Assembly: GCF_001279525.1 (NCBI RefSeq)
Contig: NZ_LGDY01000091.1
Location: forward strand, 806,001 to 870,000
Length of the DNA stretch: 64,000 nucleotides
Source of the DNA: Nocardia sp. NRRL S-836
GTDB lineage: Bacteria > Actinomycetota > Actinomycetes > Mycobacteriales > Pseudonocardiaceae
Direction: 5' to 3'
Positions 7,514 to 16,870 of this stretch are shown one piece after another. Within the stretch, counting starts at the first letter, position 1; every line of letters begins with the position of its first letter. A model generated the notes under the pieces. It saw nothing but the letters and a program-made list of their open reading frames with translations, did not search any database and was not told where the DNA came from. The position numbers and the translations under genes are program-made.

Positions 7514-9709
7514 ATGGGCATACCCCTGTCCAGGGTGGCCGCGCTCGCCGCCGCCGCTCTGTGTCTCGTGACCACCGTCAGCGCCACGACCTCCGCCGGT
7601 GCCGCCGCGTGCGGCACCTCCAACGTCGCGCTCAACCGCCCGGCAACGGCGTCCTCCACCGAGAACGGCGGCACGCCCGCTGCCGCCGCCGTCGACGGCA
7701 ACGCGGGCACCCGCTGGTCGTCGCAGTTCTCCGACCCGCAGTGGCTGCAGGTCGACCTCGGCTCCACCCAGCAGGTCTGCCGCGTCACCCTGAGCTGGGA
7801 AGGCGCGTACGGCAAGGCCTTCCAGGTGCAGGTGAGCGACAACGCGGCCGACTCCGGTTCGTGGCGCAACGTCTACTCGACCAGCACCGGCACCGGCGGC
7901 ACGCAGGCGCTCGACGTCAGCGGCTCCGGCCGGTACGTGCGGGTGCTGGGCACCCAGCGCGGCACCGGCTACGGGTACTCGTTGTGGGAGCTCGGCGTCA
8001 ACACCACCACCGACCCGACCGGGGTGCCGCCGACCGACCCGCGCAACCCCGACTTCGGGCCGAACGTGTTCGTCTACGGGCCGGGTTCGTCGCAGTCGGA
8101 GATGCAGTCGCGGCTCGACGCGATCTCCGCGCAGATGAAGACCAACCAGTTCGGGCCGCAGCGCTATGCCGTGCTGTTCAAGCCCGGCAGCTACGACGCC
8201 GACGTGAACCTGCGCTTCTACACGCAGGTGGCGGGCCTGGGGCTGAACCCGGACGACGTCAACATCAACGGCCACATCCGGGTCGAGGCCGACTGGCTGC
8301 AGCAGGGCGACGACCCGAACAACCTCGGCAACGCGACGCAGAACTTCTGGCGTGGCGCGGAGAACCTGTCGGTCACGCTGCCGGCGAACCAGATCGAGCG
8401 CTGGGCGGTCTCGCAGGCCACCGCGTACCGGCGGATGCACCTGCGCGGCCAGGCGCACCTCTGGAACGGCTACGACGGCTGGGCCAGCGGCGGCCTGATC
8501 GTGGACAGCAAGATCGACGGTGTCGTGGTCTCGGGTTCGCAGCAGCAGTTCCTGACCCGCAACAGCAACCTGGCCGGCGGCTGGTCGGGCTCGGTGTGGA
8601 ACATGGTGTTCGCCGGCACCCAGGGCGCACCGCCTGACCACTTCCCGAACCCGTCGCACACCACCGTCGACACCTCGCCGGTGACGCGCGAGAAGCCGTT
8701 CCTCTACCTCGACGGCACCGGTGAGTACCGGGTGTTCCTGCCCGCGCTGCGCACCAACTCGCGTGGCACCAGCTGGGAGAACGGCAACCCGGGCAGTTCC
8801 GTGTCGCTGGCGGACTTCTTCGTCGTCAAGTCCGGCACGCCGGTCACGACGATCAACGCCGCACTGGCGCAGGGCAAGCACCTGCTGCTCACGCCGGGCG
8901 TGCACCAGGTCGACGACACCATCCGCGTCACCCGCCCCAACACCGTCGTGCTCGGCCTCGGGCTCGCGACGCTGACGCCGACCACCGGGAGGGCGGCGCT
9001 GTCGACGTCCGATGTGGACGGTGTCAGGCTGGCCGGGTTCCTGGTCGACGCCGGCGTGCAGAACTCGCCGGTGCTGCTGGAGATCGGTGACTCCGGCGCG
9101 GCCGACCACACGGCGAACCCGACCTCGCTGCACGACGTGTACCTGCGGGTCGGCGGGTCGCAGGCGGGCAAGGCGACGGTCAGCATGCGGGTCAACAGCC
9201 GCAACACGATCATCGACCACACCTGGGTGTGGCGGGCCGACCACGGCGCGGGCGTGAGCTGGACGGCGAACCCGGGCCAGAACGGCGTGGTCGTCAACGG
9301 CGACAACGTGACCGCGTACGGGTTGTTCGTCGAGCACTACCAGCAGTACAACCTGGTGTGGAACGGCAACGGCGGCCGCGTCTACCTCTACCAGAACGAG
9401 CTGCCGTACGACCCGCCGAACCAGGCCGCCTGGATGAACGGCTCCAAGCGGGGCTGGGCCGGCTACAAGGTTGCCGACTCGGTCACCACGCACCAGGCGT
9501 TCGGTGTCGGCGTCTACTGCTTCAACCAGGCCAACCCGAGCGTGGTCACCGACAACGCGTTCGAGGCACCGAACCGGCCGGGTGTGCGGTTCACGCACCT
9601 GGTCGCGGTGTCGCTGGGCGGCGTGGGCACGATCGCCAACGTCATCAACGGCACCGGCGGTCAGGCGGACCTCGCGAACCAGATCCGGTACGTCGTGAAC
9701 TACCCGTGA
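7514..9709 (+). CDS. secreted discoidin (F5/8C) plus right-handed beta-helix protein
   Basis: 731 residues. A signal peptide ends near residue 33 (TSAGAAA). A discoidin/CBM32-type domain follows at about 35-165 (NRPATASSTENGG, DGNAGTRWSS, WLQVDLGS). The remaining 550 residues contain repeated short strands rich in N, G, V and D typical of pectate-lyase-like beta-helices (AGLGLNPDDVNINGHIRVEA, NTIIDHTWVWRADHG). Similar actinobacterial proteins are often annotated 'adenylyl cyclase', which nothing here supports. A GH55-like or related polysaccharide-degrading role is my inference. An AGGCAGGA ribosome binding site precedes the start, and a strong terminator follows the stop. Confidence 0.85.
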   Translation: MGIPLSRVAALAAAALCLVTTVSATTSAGAAACGTSNVALNRPATASSTENGGTPAAAAVDGNAGTRWSSQFSDPQWLQVDLGSTQQVCRVTLSWEGAYGKAFQVQVSDNAADSGSWRNVYSTSTGTGGTQALDVSGSGRYVRVLGTQRGTGYGYSLWELGVNTTTDPTGVPPTDPRNPDFGPNVFVYGPGSSQSEMQSRLDAISAQMKTNQFGPQRYAVLFKPGSYDADVNLRFYTQVAGLGLNPDDVNINGHIRVEADWLQQGDDPNNLGNATQNFWRGAENLSVTLPANQIERWAVSQATAYRRMHLRGQAHLWNGYDGWASGGLIVDSKIDGVVVSGSQQQFLTRNSNLAGGWSGSVWNMVFAGTQGAPPDHFPNPSHTTVDTSPVTREKPFLYLDGTGEYRVFLPALRTNSRGTSWENGNPGSSVSLADFFVVKSGTPVTTINAALAQGKHLLLTPGVHQVDDTIRVTRPNTVVLGLGLATLTPTTGRAALSTSDVDGVRLAGFLVDAGVQNSPVLLEIGDSGAADHTANPTSLHDVYLRVGGSQAGKATVSMRVNSRNTIIDHTWVWRADHGAGVSWTANPGQNGVVVNGDNVTAYGLFVEHYQQYNLVWNGNGGRVYLYQNELPYDPPNQAAWMNGSKRGWAGYKVADSVTTHQAFGVGVYCFNQANPSVVTDNAFEAPNRPGVRFTHLVAVSLGGVGTIANVINGTGGQADLANQIRYVVNYP

Positions 9710-9738
9710 CCGGGCTCTGCCCGGCCTGAACACCCGGC

Positions 9739-9774
9739 GGGCGCCGCGACCACCCCGGTCGCGGCGCCCGTTTT
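9739..9774 (+). terminator. rho-independent terminator of the beta-helix gene
   Basis: A perfect 13-bp stem (GGGCGCCGCGACC at 9739-9751 pairing with 9757-9769), a 5-nt loop and then GTTTT on the plus strand, 30 bp after the stop codon. Confidence 0.85.
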
Positions 9775-9790
9775 CGCTGTGTTCGCAAAG

Positions 9791-9823
9791 AAAACACCCC
9801 AGGGCACGCGCCGCCCTGGGGTG
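9791..9823 (-). terminator. rho-independent terminator of the DUF1996 gene
   Basis: A perfect 11-bp stem (CACCCCAGGGC at 9795-9805 with 9813-9823) and a 7-nt loop, followed on the minus strand by TTTT. It lies 17 bp after the stop of the minus-strand gene, so the two convergent genes each have their own terminator. Confidence 0.85.
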
Positions 9824-9839
9824 CATGGAGGGGAGAACG

Positions 9840-10742
9840 CTACCTCGGCAACCGGTAGTCCGGGCCGAGCGCGGCACCCCTTTGTGGCTTGTACAGATCA
9901 TATCCACGCGGGTCGCACTGCAGGCCACCGTTGACGCAGTGGCGCACCAGCGCGGCCTGGGTGGGGGCGTCCCAGGCGTTCATGAAGTCGTAGTGCCAGG
10001 TGTAACCGCGGCCGCTGGACAGCCGGATGCGGGACATGTCACCGGACACCGGGAACGCCATCTTGAACTCCAGCATCGGCACCGCGACCGGGTGCGAGGC
10101 CGGGCAGACCAGCGTGGCGCGGTCCGGGTAGGCCATGTGCGCCTTGTGATCGGCCGAGTCGAGGTCGCGGCCGTTCCAGCAGCTCGGTGCCTGGTAACGG
10201 ATGTTGAGCTGGGTGCCCGGCGGGCACCAGGCGGGGATGTCCCAGTTGTGGGAGCTGTCGCCGCACTCCCAGCCCTCCACGGCACCGGGCGCGGTGCGGA
10301 ACTCCTCCTGGGAGGCACCGGGACTGCCGACGACGAACCGGATGCCCGGCGGGAACGGCACGACGTCCTGGTACCTCAGGATGCCGGACTTGTAGTAGAT
10401 CACCTGCGGGAAGTTCGGCGGCACGACCTGGTCGCCGTTGTAGACCGACGGGAACCAGTACGCGGACCTGTCGTCCGGGGTCTTGCAGTTGGTCTGGCCC
10501 GCTTTCAGGGAGTCGTTGGTGGTGCGGGCGTTGGTGGACGGGTTGCCGAGGAACGTGTGGAGGTGCGACGCACCCGCCAGCCCCGGGAAGACGATCGGGT
10601 CGTCCGGGAGGTGGTGCGTGACCGAGCAGTTCGCCTGGAACTCGTGGTGGGTGACGAGGTCATCGGCCTGGGCCTGCTGGACGACGACGAACGCCGCCAC
10701 CAGGGCGGCCGTGACCGCTGACGCGCTGAGCTTTCGGGACAC
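9840..10742 (-). CDS. secreted DUF1996-domain protein
   Basis: 300 residues starting with GTG; an AGGAGG ribosome binding site lies about 8 nt upstream. A signal peptide of about 27 residues (AALVAAFVVVQQAQA) is followed by one DUF1996 domain with the characteristic ASHLHTFLGN motif and conserved Cys and His residues (CPPGTQLNIRYQ, CWNGRDLDSADHKAHMAYP). The family occurs in secreted fungal and bacterial proteins, often with carbohydrate-binding modules, and has no established activity. It shares an operator-bearing intergenic region with a divergent GH-A enzyme, which suggests a role in glycan use. Confidence 0.88.
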   Translation of the reverse strand: MSRKLSASAVTAALVAAFVVVQQAQADDLVTHHEFQANCSVTHHLPDDPIVFPGLAGASHLHTFLGNPSTNARTTNDSLKAGQTNCKTPDDRSAYWFPSVYNGDQVVPPNFPQVIYYKSGILRYQDVVPFPPGIRFVVGSPGASQEEFRTAPGAVEGWECGDSSHNWDIPAWCPPGTQLNIRYQAPSCWNGRDLDSADHKAHMAYPDRATLVCPASHPVAVPMLEFKMAFPVSGDMSRIRLSSGRGYTWHYDFMNAWDAPTQAALVRHCVNGGLQCDPRGYDLYKPQRGAALGPDYRLPR

Positions 10743-10773
10743 CTGTGTCCTCCTGCCGACGTGGGGAACCGGC

Positions 10774-10791
10774 TGGGAGAGCGCTCTCCAA
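10774..10791. promoter_or_regulatory. LacI-type operator proximal to the DUF1996 gene
   Basis: The perfect 14-bp dyad GGAGAGCGCTCTCC (10776-10789) lies about 34 bp upstream of the DUF1996 start, in the 187-bp divergent region. A second copy is about 100 bp away on the other gene's side. Confidence 0.75.
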
Positions 10792-10877
10792 ACCAGGTTC
10801 CCGCCGGAGTGCGCACAGTGTCAAGACCGGTTCTTTTGACACCGCCGACGTCTGGTCGTACCGTTCGTCGGCAGGGT

Positions 10878-10895
10878 TGTGAGAGCGCTCTCCAC
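10878..10895. promoter_or_regulatory. LacI-type operator proximal to the discoidin/GH-A gene
   Basis: The perfect core GAGAGCGCTCTC (10881-10892), centred between 10886 and 10887, lies about 38 bp before the start at 10930. Paired with the site at 10774, it could support cooperative or looped binding. Confidence 0.75.
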
Positions 10896-10929
10896 GCACA
10901 CGCAACCCCTACCCGTGGCAGGAGGCGCG

Positions 10930-13041
10930 ATGGTTCGCGTCCGCTCCATCGGCACGGTTCTCGCCGTGCTCGCAAGTCTGGTGCTCGTACCGGGACCGGT
11001 GACCGCCGCGCCCGCACTGCTCTCCCGGGGCAAACCCGCCGTCGCGTCCTCGACCGAGAACGGCGGCACGCCCGCCTCGGCCGCCGTCGACGGCGACCCC
11101 GCCACCCGCTGGTCCAGCCAGTGGAGCGTCCCGCAGTGGCTGCGCGTGGACCTCGGCGCCTCCTCGTCGGTCACCCGCGTCGAGCTCGACTGGGAGGGCG
11201 CGTACGCCACGGCCTTCGACCTCCAGGTGTCGGCGGACGGTGGTGCCTGGCAGTCGATCCGCTCGGTCACCGGCGCCACGGGCGGCAAACAGGGGTACGA
11301 CGTCAGCGGCACCGGCCGGTACCTGCGCGTCAACGCCACCCAGCGCGCCAACGGCTACGGCGTCTCGCTGTGGGAGCTGCGGGTCTTCGGCACCCAGGGC
11401 CCCGCGGCGCCGAGCGGGGTGCACGTGACCGGCTCGCAGGGCAGCTGGCGGTTGCTCGTGGACGGTCAGCCGTGGACGGTGAAGGGCCTGACCTGGGGCC
11501 CGCCCGCCGCCGACGCCGCGCGGTACATGCCGGAGCTGAAGTCCATGGGCGTCAACACCTTGCGCACCTGGGGCACGGACGCCTCGACCCGGCCGCTGCT
11601 CGACGCGGCGGCCGCGAACGGCCTGCGCGTGATCAACGGCTTCTGGCTGCAACCCGGTGGCGGCCCCGGTTCCGGCGGCTGCGTCAACTACGTCACCGAC
11701 GCGCGGTACAAGGCGGACACGCTCGCCTCGATCCGGCAATGGGTCACCGCGTACCGGGACCACCCCGGTGTGCTCATGTGGAACGTCGGCAACGAGTCCA
11801 TCCTCGGCCTGCAGAACTGCTACTCCGGCATCGAGCTGGAGAACCAGCGCGTGGCCTACGCGCGGTACCTCAACGAGGCCGCCCAGGCGATCCACGCCAT
11901 CGACACCGACCACCCCGTGACGAACACGGACGCGTGGACCGGCGCGTGGGCGTACCTCAAGACGCACACGCCCGATCTCGACCTGTACGCGGTCAACTCC
12001 TACGGCAACGTCTGCAAGGTGCGGCAGGACTGGATCGACGGCGGCTACACCAAGCCGTACATCCTCACCGAGGCCGGACCGGCCGGTGAGTGGGAGGTGC
12101 CCAACGACGTCAACGGCGTGCCCGCGGAGCCCACGGACGTGCAGAAGCGCGACGGCTACGCCCAGGCGTGGAACTGCATCACCGGCCACACCGGGGTGTC
12201 GTTCGGCGGCACGCTGTTCCACTACGGCACCGAGTACGACTTCGGCGCGGTGTGGTTCAACCTGACTCCTGCGGGCAAGAGGCGGCTGTCGTTCTACGCG
12301 GTGCAGCGCGCTTTCGGCGGTGCCGTTCCGGCCAACACCCCGCCGGTGATCTCCGCGATGACCGTGCCGTCGTCTGTCGCCGCCGGTGCGCCCCTGGCGA
12401 TCGACGTGGCGGCGGCCGACCCGGACGGTGACGCGATCACCTGGTCCGCGGCGCTGAACTCGAAGTACGTCGACAACAGCGGAGCCCTGGCGACCGCGCC
12501 GGTGCAGGTGAACGGCAACCGCCTGGCGCTGACCGCACCCGACCGCCTCGGCGTGTGGAAGGTCTACGTGCTGGCCGAGGACGGCCGCGGCAACCTCGGC
12601 GTCGAGACCCGCTCGGTCCGGGTCGTGGCACCGCGGCCGGCAGGGGAGGACGTCGCGCAGGGCAGGCCGGTCACCGCGTCGTCGTACCAGCAGGTCGGTG
12701 ACGGGGCGCCGTTCCCGCCGTCCAACGCCGTCGACGGCAACGGTGCGACGCGCTGGGCCACCGACTGGTCCGACCCGCAGTGGCTGGCCGTCGACCTCGG
12801 AGCGGTGACGACGTTCCAGCACGTGCAGCTGGTGTGGGAGGGCGCGTTCGGCCGTGCCTACGAGCTCCAGGTGTCCGACAACGGCACCGACTGGCGCGCG
12901 GTGTACGGCACGACGTCCGGCAACGGCGGCGTGGACGCCATCGACGTGACGGCGACCGCCCGTCACGTGCGCGTGCACGCCACCCAGCGCGGTACCGGCT
13001 GGGGTTACTCGCTCTACGAGCTCGGCGTCTACCGCCGCTGA
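10930..13041 (+). CDS. secreted clan GH-A glycosidase with two discoidin domains
   Basis: 703 residues. A signal peptide (MVRVRSIGTVLAVLASLVLVPG...TAA) is followed by an F5/8C discoidin domain (about 30-155) and a TIM barrel (about 165-460). Candidate catalytic residues are Glu289 in WNVGNES and Glu381 in LTEAGPAGE. An Ig-like segment (about 470-570, PVISAMTVPSSVAAG) and a second discoidin domain (575-703) complete it. The barrel resembles GH2 and GH5 type catalytic domains without the usual GH2 N-terminal sandwich; the exact family and substrate are uncertain. The start is chosen for the signal peptide and an AGGAGGCGCG ribosome binding site. Both discoidin domains resemble that of the beta-helix protein, so the proteins may bind the same polymer. 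Confidence 0.87.
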   Translation: MVRVRSIGTVLAVLASLVLVPGPVTAAPALLSRGKPAVASSTENGGTPASAAVDGDPATRWSSQWSVPQWLRVDLGASSSVTRVELDWEGAYATAFDLQVSADGGAWQSIRSVTGATGGKQGYDVSGTGRYLRVNATQRANGYGVSLWELRVFGTQGPAAPSGVHVTGSQGSWRLLVDGQPWTVKGLTWGPPAADAARYMPELKSMGVNTLRTWGTDASTRPLLDAAAANGLRVINGFWLQPGGGPGSGGCVNYVTDARYKADTLASIRQWVTAYRDHPGVLMWNVGNESILGLQNCYSGIELENQRVAYARYLNEAAQAIHAIDTDHPVTNTDAWTGAWAYLKTHTPDLDLYAVNSYGNVCKVRQDWIDGGYTKPYILTEAGPAGEWEVPNDVNGVPAEPTDVQKRDGYAQAWNCITGHTGVSFGGTLFHYGTEYDFGAVWFNLTPAGKRRLSFYAVQRAFGGAVPANTPPVISAMTVPSSVAAGAPLAIDVAAADPDGDAITWSAALNSKYVDNSGALATAPVQVNGNRLALTAPDRLGVWKVYVLAEDGRGNLGVETRSVRVVAPRPAGEDVAQGRPVTASSYQQVGDGAPFPPSNAVDGNGATRWATDWSDPQWLAVDLGAVTTFQHVQLVWEGAFGRAYELQVSDNGTDWRAVYGTTSGNGGVDAIDVTATARHVRVHATQRGTGWGYSLYELGVYRR

Positions 13042-13050
13042 GCTGGCGAG

Positions 13051-13079
13051 GGGCCGGGGAGGTCGCGCCTTCCCGGCCC
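13051..13079 (+). terminator. hairpin terminator after the discoidin/GH-A gene
   Basis: Arms GGGCCGGG (13051-13058) and CCCGGCCC (13072-13079) extend inward to a 12-bp stem with one G-U pair and a 5-nt loop, starting 10 bp after the stop. No T tract follows, as is common in high-GC actinobacteria. Confidence 0.6.
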
Positions 13080-13166
13080 GTCGCGCCTGACCGGCCACGT
13101 CGAGTTCGCCCGCGAACACGAGTACGACAGCGGTGAGAACAGGCCGGCCACGACGATGACCAGCGG

Positions 13167-14512
13167 GTGAGTAGTTCTGCGGTTCCGCCGCGCCCGTCGC
13201 GCTGGCAGGGTGATCACGTGGAGGACGTGGGGGAGCGGCAGGGCGTCGGGTTCGCGCTGGCGCAGGTGGGCCTGGCCGGTGTGGCCGGCGGACTGGTCGT
13301 GCCGATGGCGCTGGGGACGGTGGTCGGCGCGTTGCTCGGGTCCGTCGTGGCCCTCGTCGTGGCAGCCGGCATGGTCGTCGTGCTGGTGGTGGCGCTGACC
13401 GCGGTCGCCGCGCTGGCGCCGGGGGAGTCGTGGCTCACCGGCAACCGGGGCGGGCGGGTGTGCTGGGCCCTGCTCGTCACCGGCGCCGGCTTCGGCCTGT
13501 GGCTGCTCGCGTGGGACGTCACCGACGACGCGGAACTGGGCATCAGCCGGTCCGCCGCCTCGTGGCTGCCCGCCACCGCCGCGCTGTTCGCGCTGGTGGC
13601 CGGCACGTTGCTGCGCCGCTGGTACCTCGCCCTCGGCTCACTCGCCGTGCTGGTCGCGGCCGGCCTGCTGGTGCTCAAGGCACTCGCCGGCGCACTACCG
13701 TCCGATGTGGACAAACGGCTGGCCGAGGTGCAGGTGCCGCGCACGTCGCTCATGGTGGCCACCGTGCCGGGCTACCACCTGCAACCGGCCCAGGGCACGT
13801 GGTACCTCCTGCCCGACGACGGCGACCCGAACCCGCCCTCGCCCGACCTCGGCCTGTTCGCCCTGGCCGACCGCCCGACTGCGAAACCGACCCGTACGGC
13901 CACCCGTACCCGCCCGTGCGGCGCTGCGAGACCGAACGCACCGGCCTGTTCTTCATCGAGGGCGCCGAGGACCGCAACGCCTACGCCCACCGCGTCGACG
14001 GCACCCGCTTCCTGCTCACCGCACCGAAGTCCTTCGACCGCGCCGCCCTGCGCGCCGCCGTGCTCACCGCCCGGCTGGCCGACGGTTCCCCCGCGGTGAC
14101 CGTGCCCGGCTACTCGGCCACGTCCACCTCACCGCAGGGCACGCACCTCACCCCGGACGACCGCTCGTTGCTGCCGGGCGCCCGGAACATCTCCGTCGGT
14201 CCCCGTCTCGGTGCGGACCCTGGTGAGTGCGTGTACGGCGCGCAGGTCTGCGAGGTCGAGTCACCGACGCTGCTCTACGAGCGGTTCACCGACACGCAGG
14301 ACTACGTGCGCAACGTCGGGGGCATGCAGTTCGAGGTCAGGGGCGGGCTCGCCGTCGACCGGGCGGTGCTGCGCGCCGCCGTGCTGTCCGCACGTCCGGC
14401 CACCGACGACGAGGCGCTGGCCATGCTGCCGCCGCCGCGTCCGTCCACACCGGACCGTTCGGTGCGCGGAGCGGTCCGCGAGCTGGCCCGCGACCTGTTC
14501 GGCGGACGTTGA
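13167..14512 (+). pseudogene. membrane protein of unknown function, split by an apparent 1-bp deletion
   Basis: The first part reads in one frame from GTG at 13167 (GTG at 13218 is an alternative). It encodes about four to five transmembrane helices (GLVVPMALGTVVGALLGSVV, VCWALLVTGAGFGLWLLAW, LGSLAVLVAAGLLVLKALAG) and the start of a soluble domain up to FALADRP. Near 13873-13885 the sensible protein continues in the -1 frame as DCETDPYGHPYPPVRR and runs to 14512. The soluble part holds two similar halves (VPGYHLQPAQGTWYLLPDDG and VPGYSATSTSPQGTHLTPDD). Joining the frames gives about 445 residues. One missing G in CCCGACTGC would explain the break. It may be a sequencing error, a pseudogene or, less likely, recoding. 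Confidence 0.75.
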
Positions 14513-14525
14513 GCGGAACACGTGA

Positions 14526-14852
14526 GTGACAAATCGCTGCCCCGGAGCCATGAGTGGGAAACTGCTGACTGACCGAAGGACGCCGATGGGGCGGCTGTTG
14601 GGTGCGCTGACTGTTTCGTGGCAGGCATGGCTTGGCATCACCGTGCTGGTGTTGCTTTCAGGCAGCCTTGCGGTGTGGTGTGAATCGTCCCGCAGGAGGA
14701 CGTGCTCCGTGGTCCTGGAAGCGACGAAGGACGGCACCTTCTTGCTGGCCGTGCAGCCCAACGGGCGTGTGTTGATGGTCGTACGGCTACCGCATTCCGA
14801 ACGCTCGACGGTTGGCCGACTGCCTCGTGGGGGCGTGAGTGACAGCCGATGA
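14526..14852 (+). CDS. small membrane protein of unknown function
   Basis: Up to 108 residues from GTG at 14526; ATG at 14550 or 14586 are alternatives. One transmembrane helix (WLGITVLVLLSGSLAVW) precedes a short cytosolic or external tail (SVVLEATKDGTFLLAVQPNGRVLMVVRL). No family is recognised. GC at third positions is lower than in the neighbours, so the gene may be foreign or weakly constrained. Confidence 0.5.
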   Translation: MTNRCPGAMSGKLLTDRRTPMGRLLGALTVSWQAWLGITVLVLLSGSLAVWCESSRRRTCSVVLEATKDGTFLLAVQPNGRVLMVVRLPHSERSTVGRLPRGGVSDSR

Positions 14853-14927
14853 CGACAAAACGCTCGTCGCATTGGAGCACTTGGTCGTCTGGTGCCGTTC
14901 GTGAACGCTTCCGCCAGAGCTGCGGAG

Positions 14928-16508
14928 TCAGTCGTCCACCTCGCGCCGCGACAACCGGACCTCCTCGACGTCCAGCCGCGCCTGCACGGTCCGCAGCACG
15001 ATGTCGTCGATCGCCCGCTCGTCGCGCAGCCGCACGACCGTGGCCCGCTTGTGCGCGATCAGCTCAAGCCGCAGCGCCGCGTACTCCGCCTCGGCCTGCG
15101 TGGCCTCCTCGTCGCCGTCCGCCGCCGAGCGCATGACCTCCAGGTGGTGGTCGTACTCGGCCAGCACCCGCTTGTAGACGACGTCGCTGACGCCGACCTT
15201 GTCCGCGAGCACCGGCAGCGCCTCGTAGGCCTCCTCGGAGGCGGTCGTCTGGGCCAGCCGCAGCTCCTCGTCCACGGCGGTGTCCTCCGGCAGCTGCGCC
15301 CACCGCACGATCACCGGCAGCAGCAGCGACTGCACGACCAGCGTCAGCACCACGACACCGGACGTGATGAGGACGATCTCCTCGCGGAACGGGAACGGCG
15401 CACCGGACGTGGTCGTCTCCGGAACCGCGAGGGCGGCCGCCAGCGACACCGCCCCGCGGAACCCGGCGGCCGTGCTGACCACGCGCTGCCGTGCGCCGAC
15501 GCGCCGCAGGCGTTGCTGCGGGCGCCGGTCGAGCGCGCGGATGATGTACGGGGTCGTGTTGCTCCACGCCACCCGCGTGCCGACGACCGTCAGCGCCACC
15601 AGCCCGATGGTGCCGAACGCCGTCAGCACCTCCGCGCCGTCCAGCGTGCGGATGGCGCCGTGCGCCTGGACTCCGATCAGGACGAACAGCGAGCCGTTCA
15701 GCAGGAACGTCGACAGCCGCCAGAACGCCTCCGACTGCTGCCGCGCGTCGGCGCGGACCAGGCGCGGGCCGATCTGGCTCAGCGTCAGGCCCGCGGCGAC
15801 CACGGCGATCACGCCGGAGCCGTGCACGAGCTCGGCCAGCAGGAACGCCGCGAACGGGGTGAGGACGCTGACCACGCTCTCGTGCAGCGGGTTGTCCAGC
15901 CGGCGCCGCACCTGCACCACGAGCCACGCGCACAGCAGCCCGGCCGCCGCGCCGCCGACATACGACAGCAGGAACCGCCACCCGACCAGCCCGGCGCTGT
16001 ACCGGGCCTCGCCGGCGGTGACGGCGACCGCGATGCCGTAGATGACGAGCGCGGTGCCGTCGTTGATCAGCGACTCGGCCTTGATGACAGTGGTGGTGCG
16101 CCGCGGCAGACCCCGCGCGATCGCCGCCACCGCCGTCGCGTCGGTCGGGGCCAGTGCCGCGCCGAGCACCCACGCCGGGCCCCAGGGCAGGCCCAGCGCG
16201 TGGCCGACCCAGGCGATCGCCGCGGCCGTCGCGATCACCAGCACGGTGCTGGTCAGCACGATCACGCGCAGGTTCGAGCGGATCTCGCGCAACGAGGTCG
16301 TGAGGCTCTCCCAGTACAGCAGCGCCGGGAGGAAGATCAGCAGCATCGCCTCCGGCGGCAGGCTCACCGACTGCAGGCCCGGCACGAAGCCGAGCACCGC
16401 GCCGCACCCGACGAGCAGGACCGGCGCCGCGACGCGCAACCGTCCGGATGCGACGCTGCTCGCCAGCACGCACACGCCCAGCACCACCACGAGTTCCAGA
16501 CCGAGCAT
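14928..16508 (-). CDS. Na+/H+ antiporter, CPA1 family
   Basis: 526 residues. About twelve transmembrane helices occupy residues 1-400, with the CPA1 signatures GAALAPTDATAV and AESLINDGTALVIYG carrying the ion-binding Asp. A charged cytosolic tail of about 120 residues (EAEYAALRLELIAHKRATVVRLRDERAID) follows, typical of NhaP-type bacterial exchangers. It would exchange Na+ or K+ for H+ at the plasma membrane for pH and salt homeostasis. The ATG at 16508 is chosen because TAGATT lies 6 nt before it and no ribosome binding site exists; GTG at 16514 is the alternative. Confidence 0.93.
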   Translation of the reverse strand: MLGLELVVVLGVCVLASSVASGRLRVAAPVLLVGCGAVLGFVPGLQSVSLPPEAMLLIFLPALLYWESLTTSLREIRSNLRVIVLTSTVLVIATAAAIAWVGHALGLPWGPAWVLGAALAPTDATAVAAIARGLPRRTTTVIKAESLINDGTALVIYGIAVAVTAGEARYSAGLVGWRFLLSYVGGAAAGLLCAWLVVQVRRRLDNPLHESVVSVLTPFAAFLLAELVHGSGVIAVVAAGLTLSQIGPRLVRADARQQSEAFWRLSTFLLNGSLFVLIGVQAHGAIRTLDGAEVLTAFGTIGLVALTVVGTRVAWSNTTPYIIRALDRRPQQRLRRVGARQRVVSTAAGFRGAVSLAAALAVPETTTSGAPFPFREEIVLITSGVVVLTLVVQSLLLPVIVRWAQLPEDTAVDEELRLAQTTASEEAYEALPVLADKVGVSDVVYKRVLAEYDHHLEVMRSAADGDEEATQAEAEYAALRLELIAHKRATVVRLRDERAIDDIVLRTVQARLDVEEVRLSRREVDD

Positions 16509-16514
16509 GCGCAC

Positions 16515-16520
16515 AATCTA
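16515..16520 (-). promoter_or_regulatory. candidate -10 element of the antiporter gene (leaderless)
   Basis: Minus-strand TAGATT fits TANNNT and lies 6 nt before the ATG at 16508; no Shine-Dalgarno sequence is visible. Confidence 0.5.
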
Positions 16521-16561
16521 ATGCGGCCGCCGGCGTGCACCGCACCGTCCGGCGCCGGGGG

Positions 16562-16870
16562 TCAGGCGGTCAGCGCGGCGTCCAGCTCGGCGAGCAGCCG
16601 CGACTTGGGCCGCGCCCCCACGATCGACCGGATCGGCACGCCGTCGCGGAACAGCAGCATCGTGGGCAGCGACATCACCTGGAAGTCGCGGGCCGTCGCC
16701 GTGTTCTCGTCGGCGTTGATGCGCAGGACGGTCAGGTCGTCGCGCTCGCGGTCGATCTCGTCCAGGATCGGCGACAGCATGTGGCACGGTCCGCACCACT
16801 GCGCCCAGAACTCGACGAGCACGGTCCCGGTCCCCACGCTCTGCGCGAACGTCGCGTCGGTCAGCTGCAC
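16562..16870 (-). CDS. thioredoxin
   Basis: 102 residues, a single thioredoxin fold with the active site WCGPC at about 29-33 (EFWAQWCGPCHML) and the cis-Pro loop SLPTMLLF. It starts at GTG 16870, inside the last codons of the MerR gene, with an AAGGAG ribosome binding site 7 nt upstream, so the two are translationally coupled. The MerR regulator has several cysteines and may sense thiol or metal stress and induce this thioredoxin. Confidence 0.95.
   Translation of the reverse strand: MQLTDATFAQSVGTGTVLVEFWAQWCGPCHMLSPILDEIDRERDDLTVLRINADENTATARDFQVMSLPTMLLFRDGVPIRSIVGARPKSRLLAELDAALTA

Noticed and set aside
7514..9709. Adenylyl cyclase annotation for the beta-helix protein
   Set aside because: Similar proteins carry this name in databases, but no cyclase catalytic motif is visible. 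The sequence is a discoidin domain plus a parallel beta-helix.
13029..13217. Small minus-strand frame with a hydrophobic stretch (PLVIVVAGLFSPLS)
   Set aside because: It overlaps the terminator hairpin and the start of the next gene, has no ribosome binding site, and its termini are Arg-rich shadow sequence.
13870..13885. Programmed -1 ribosomal frameshift
   Set aside because: No X-XXY-YYZ slippery heptamer is present at the switch point and no stable downstream structure is evident. A base deletion is simpler.
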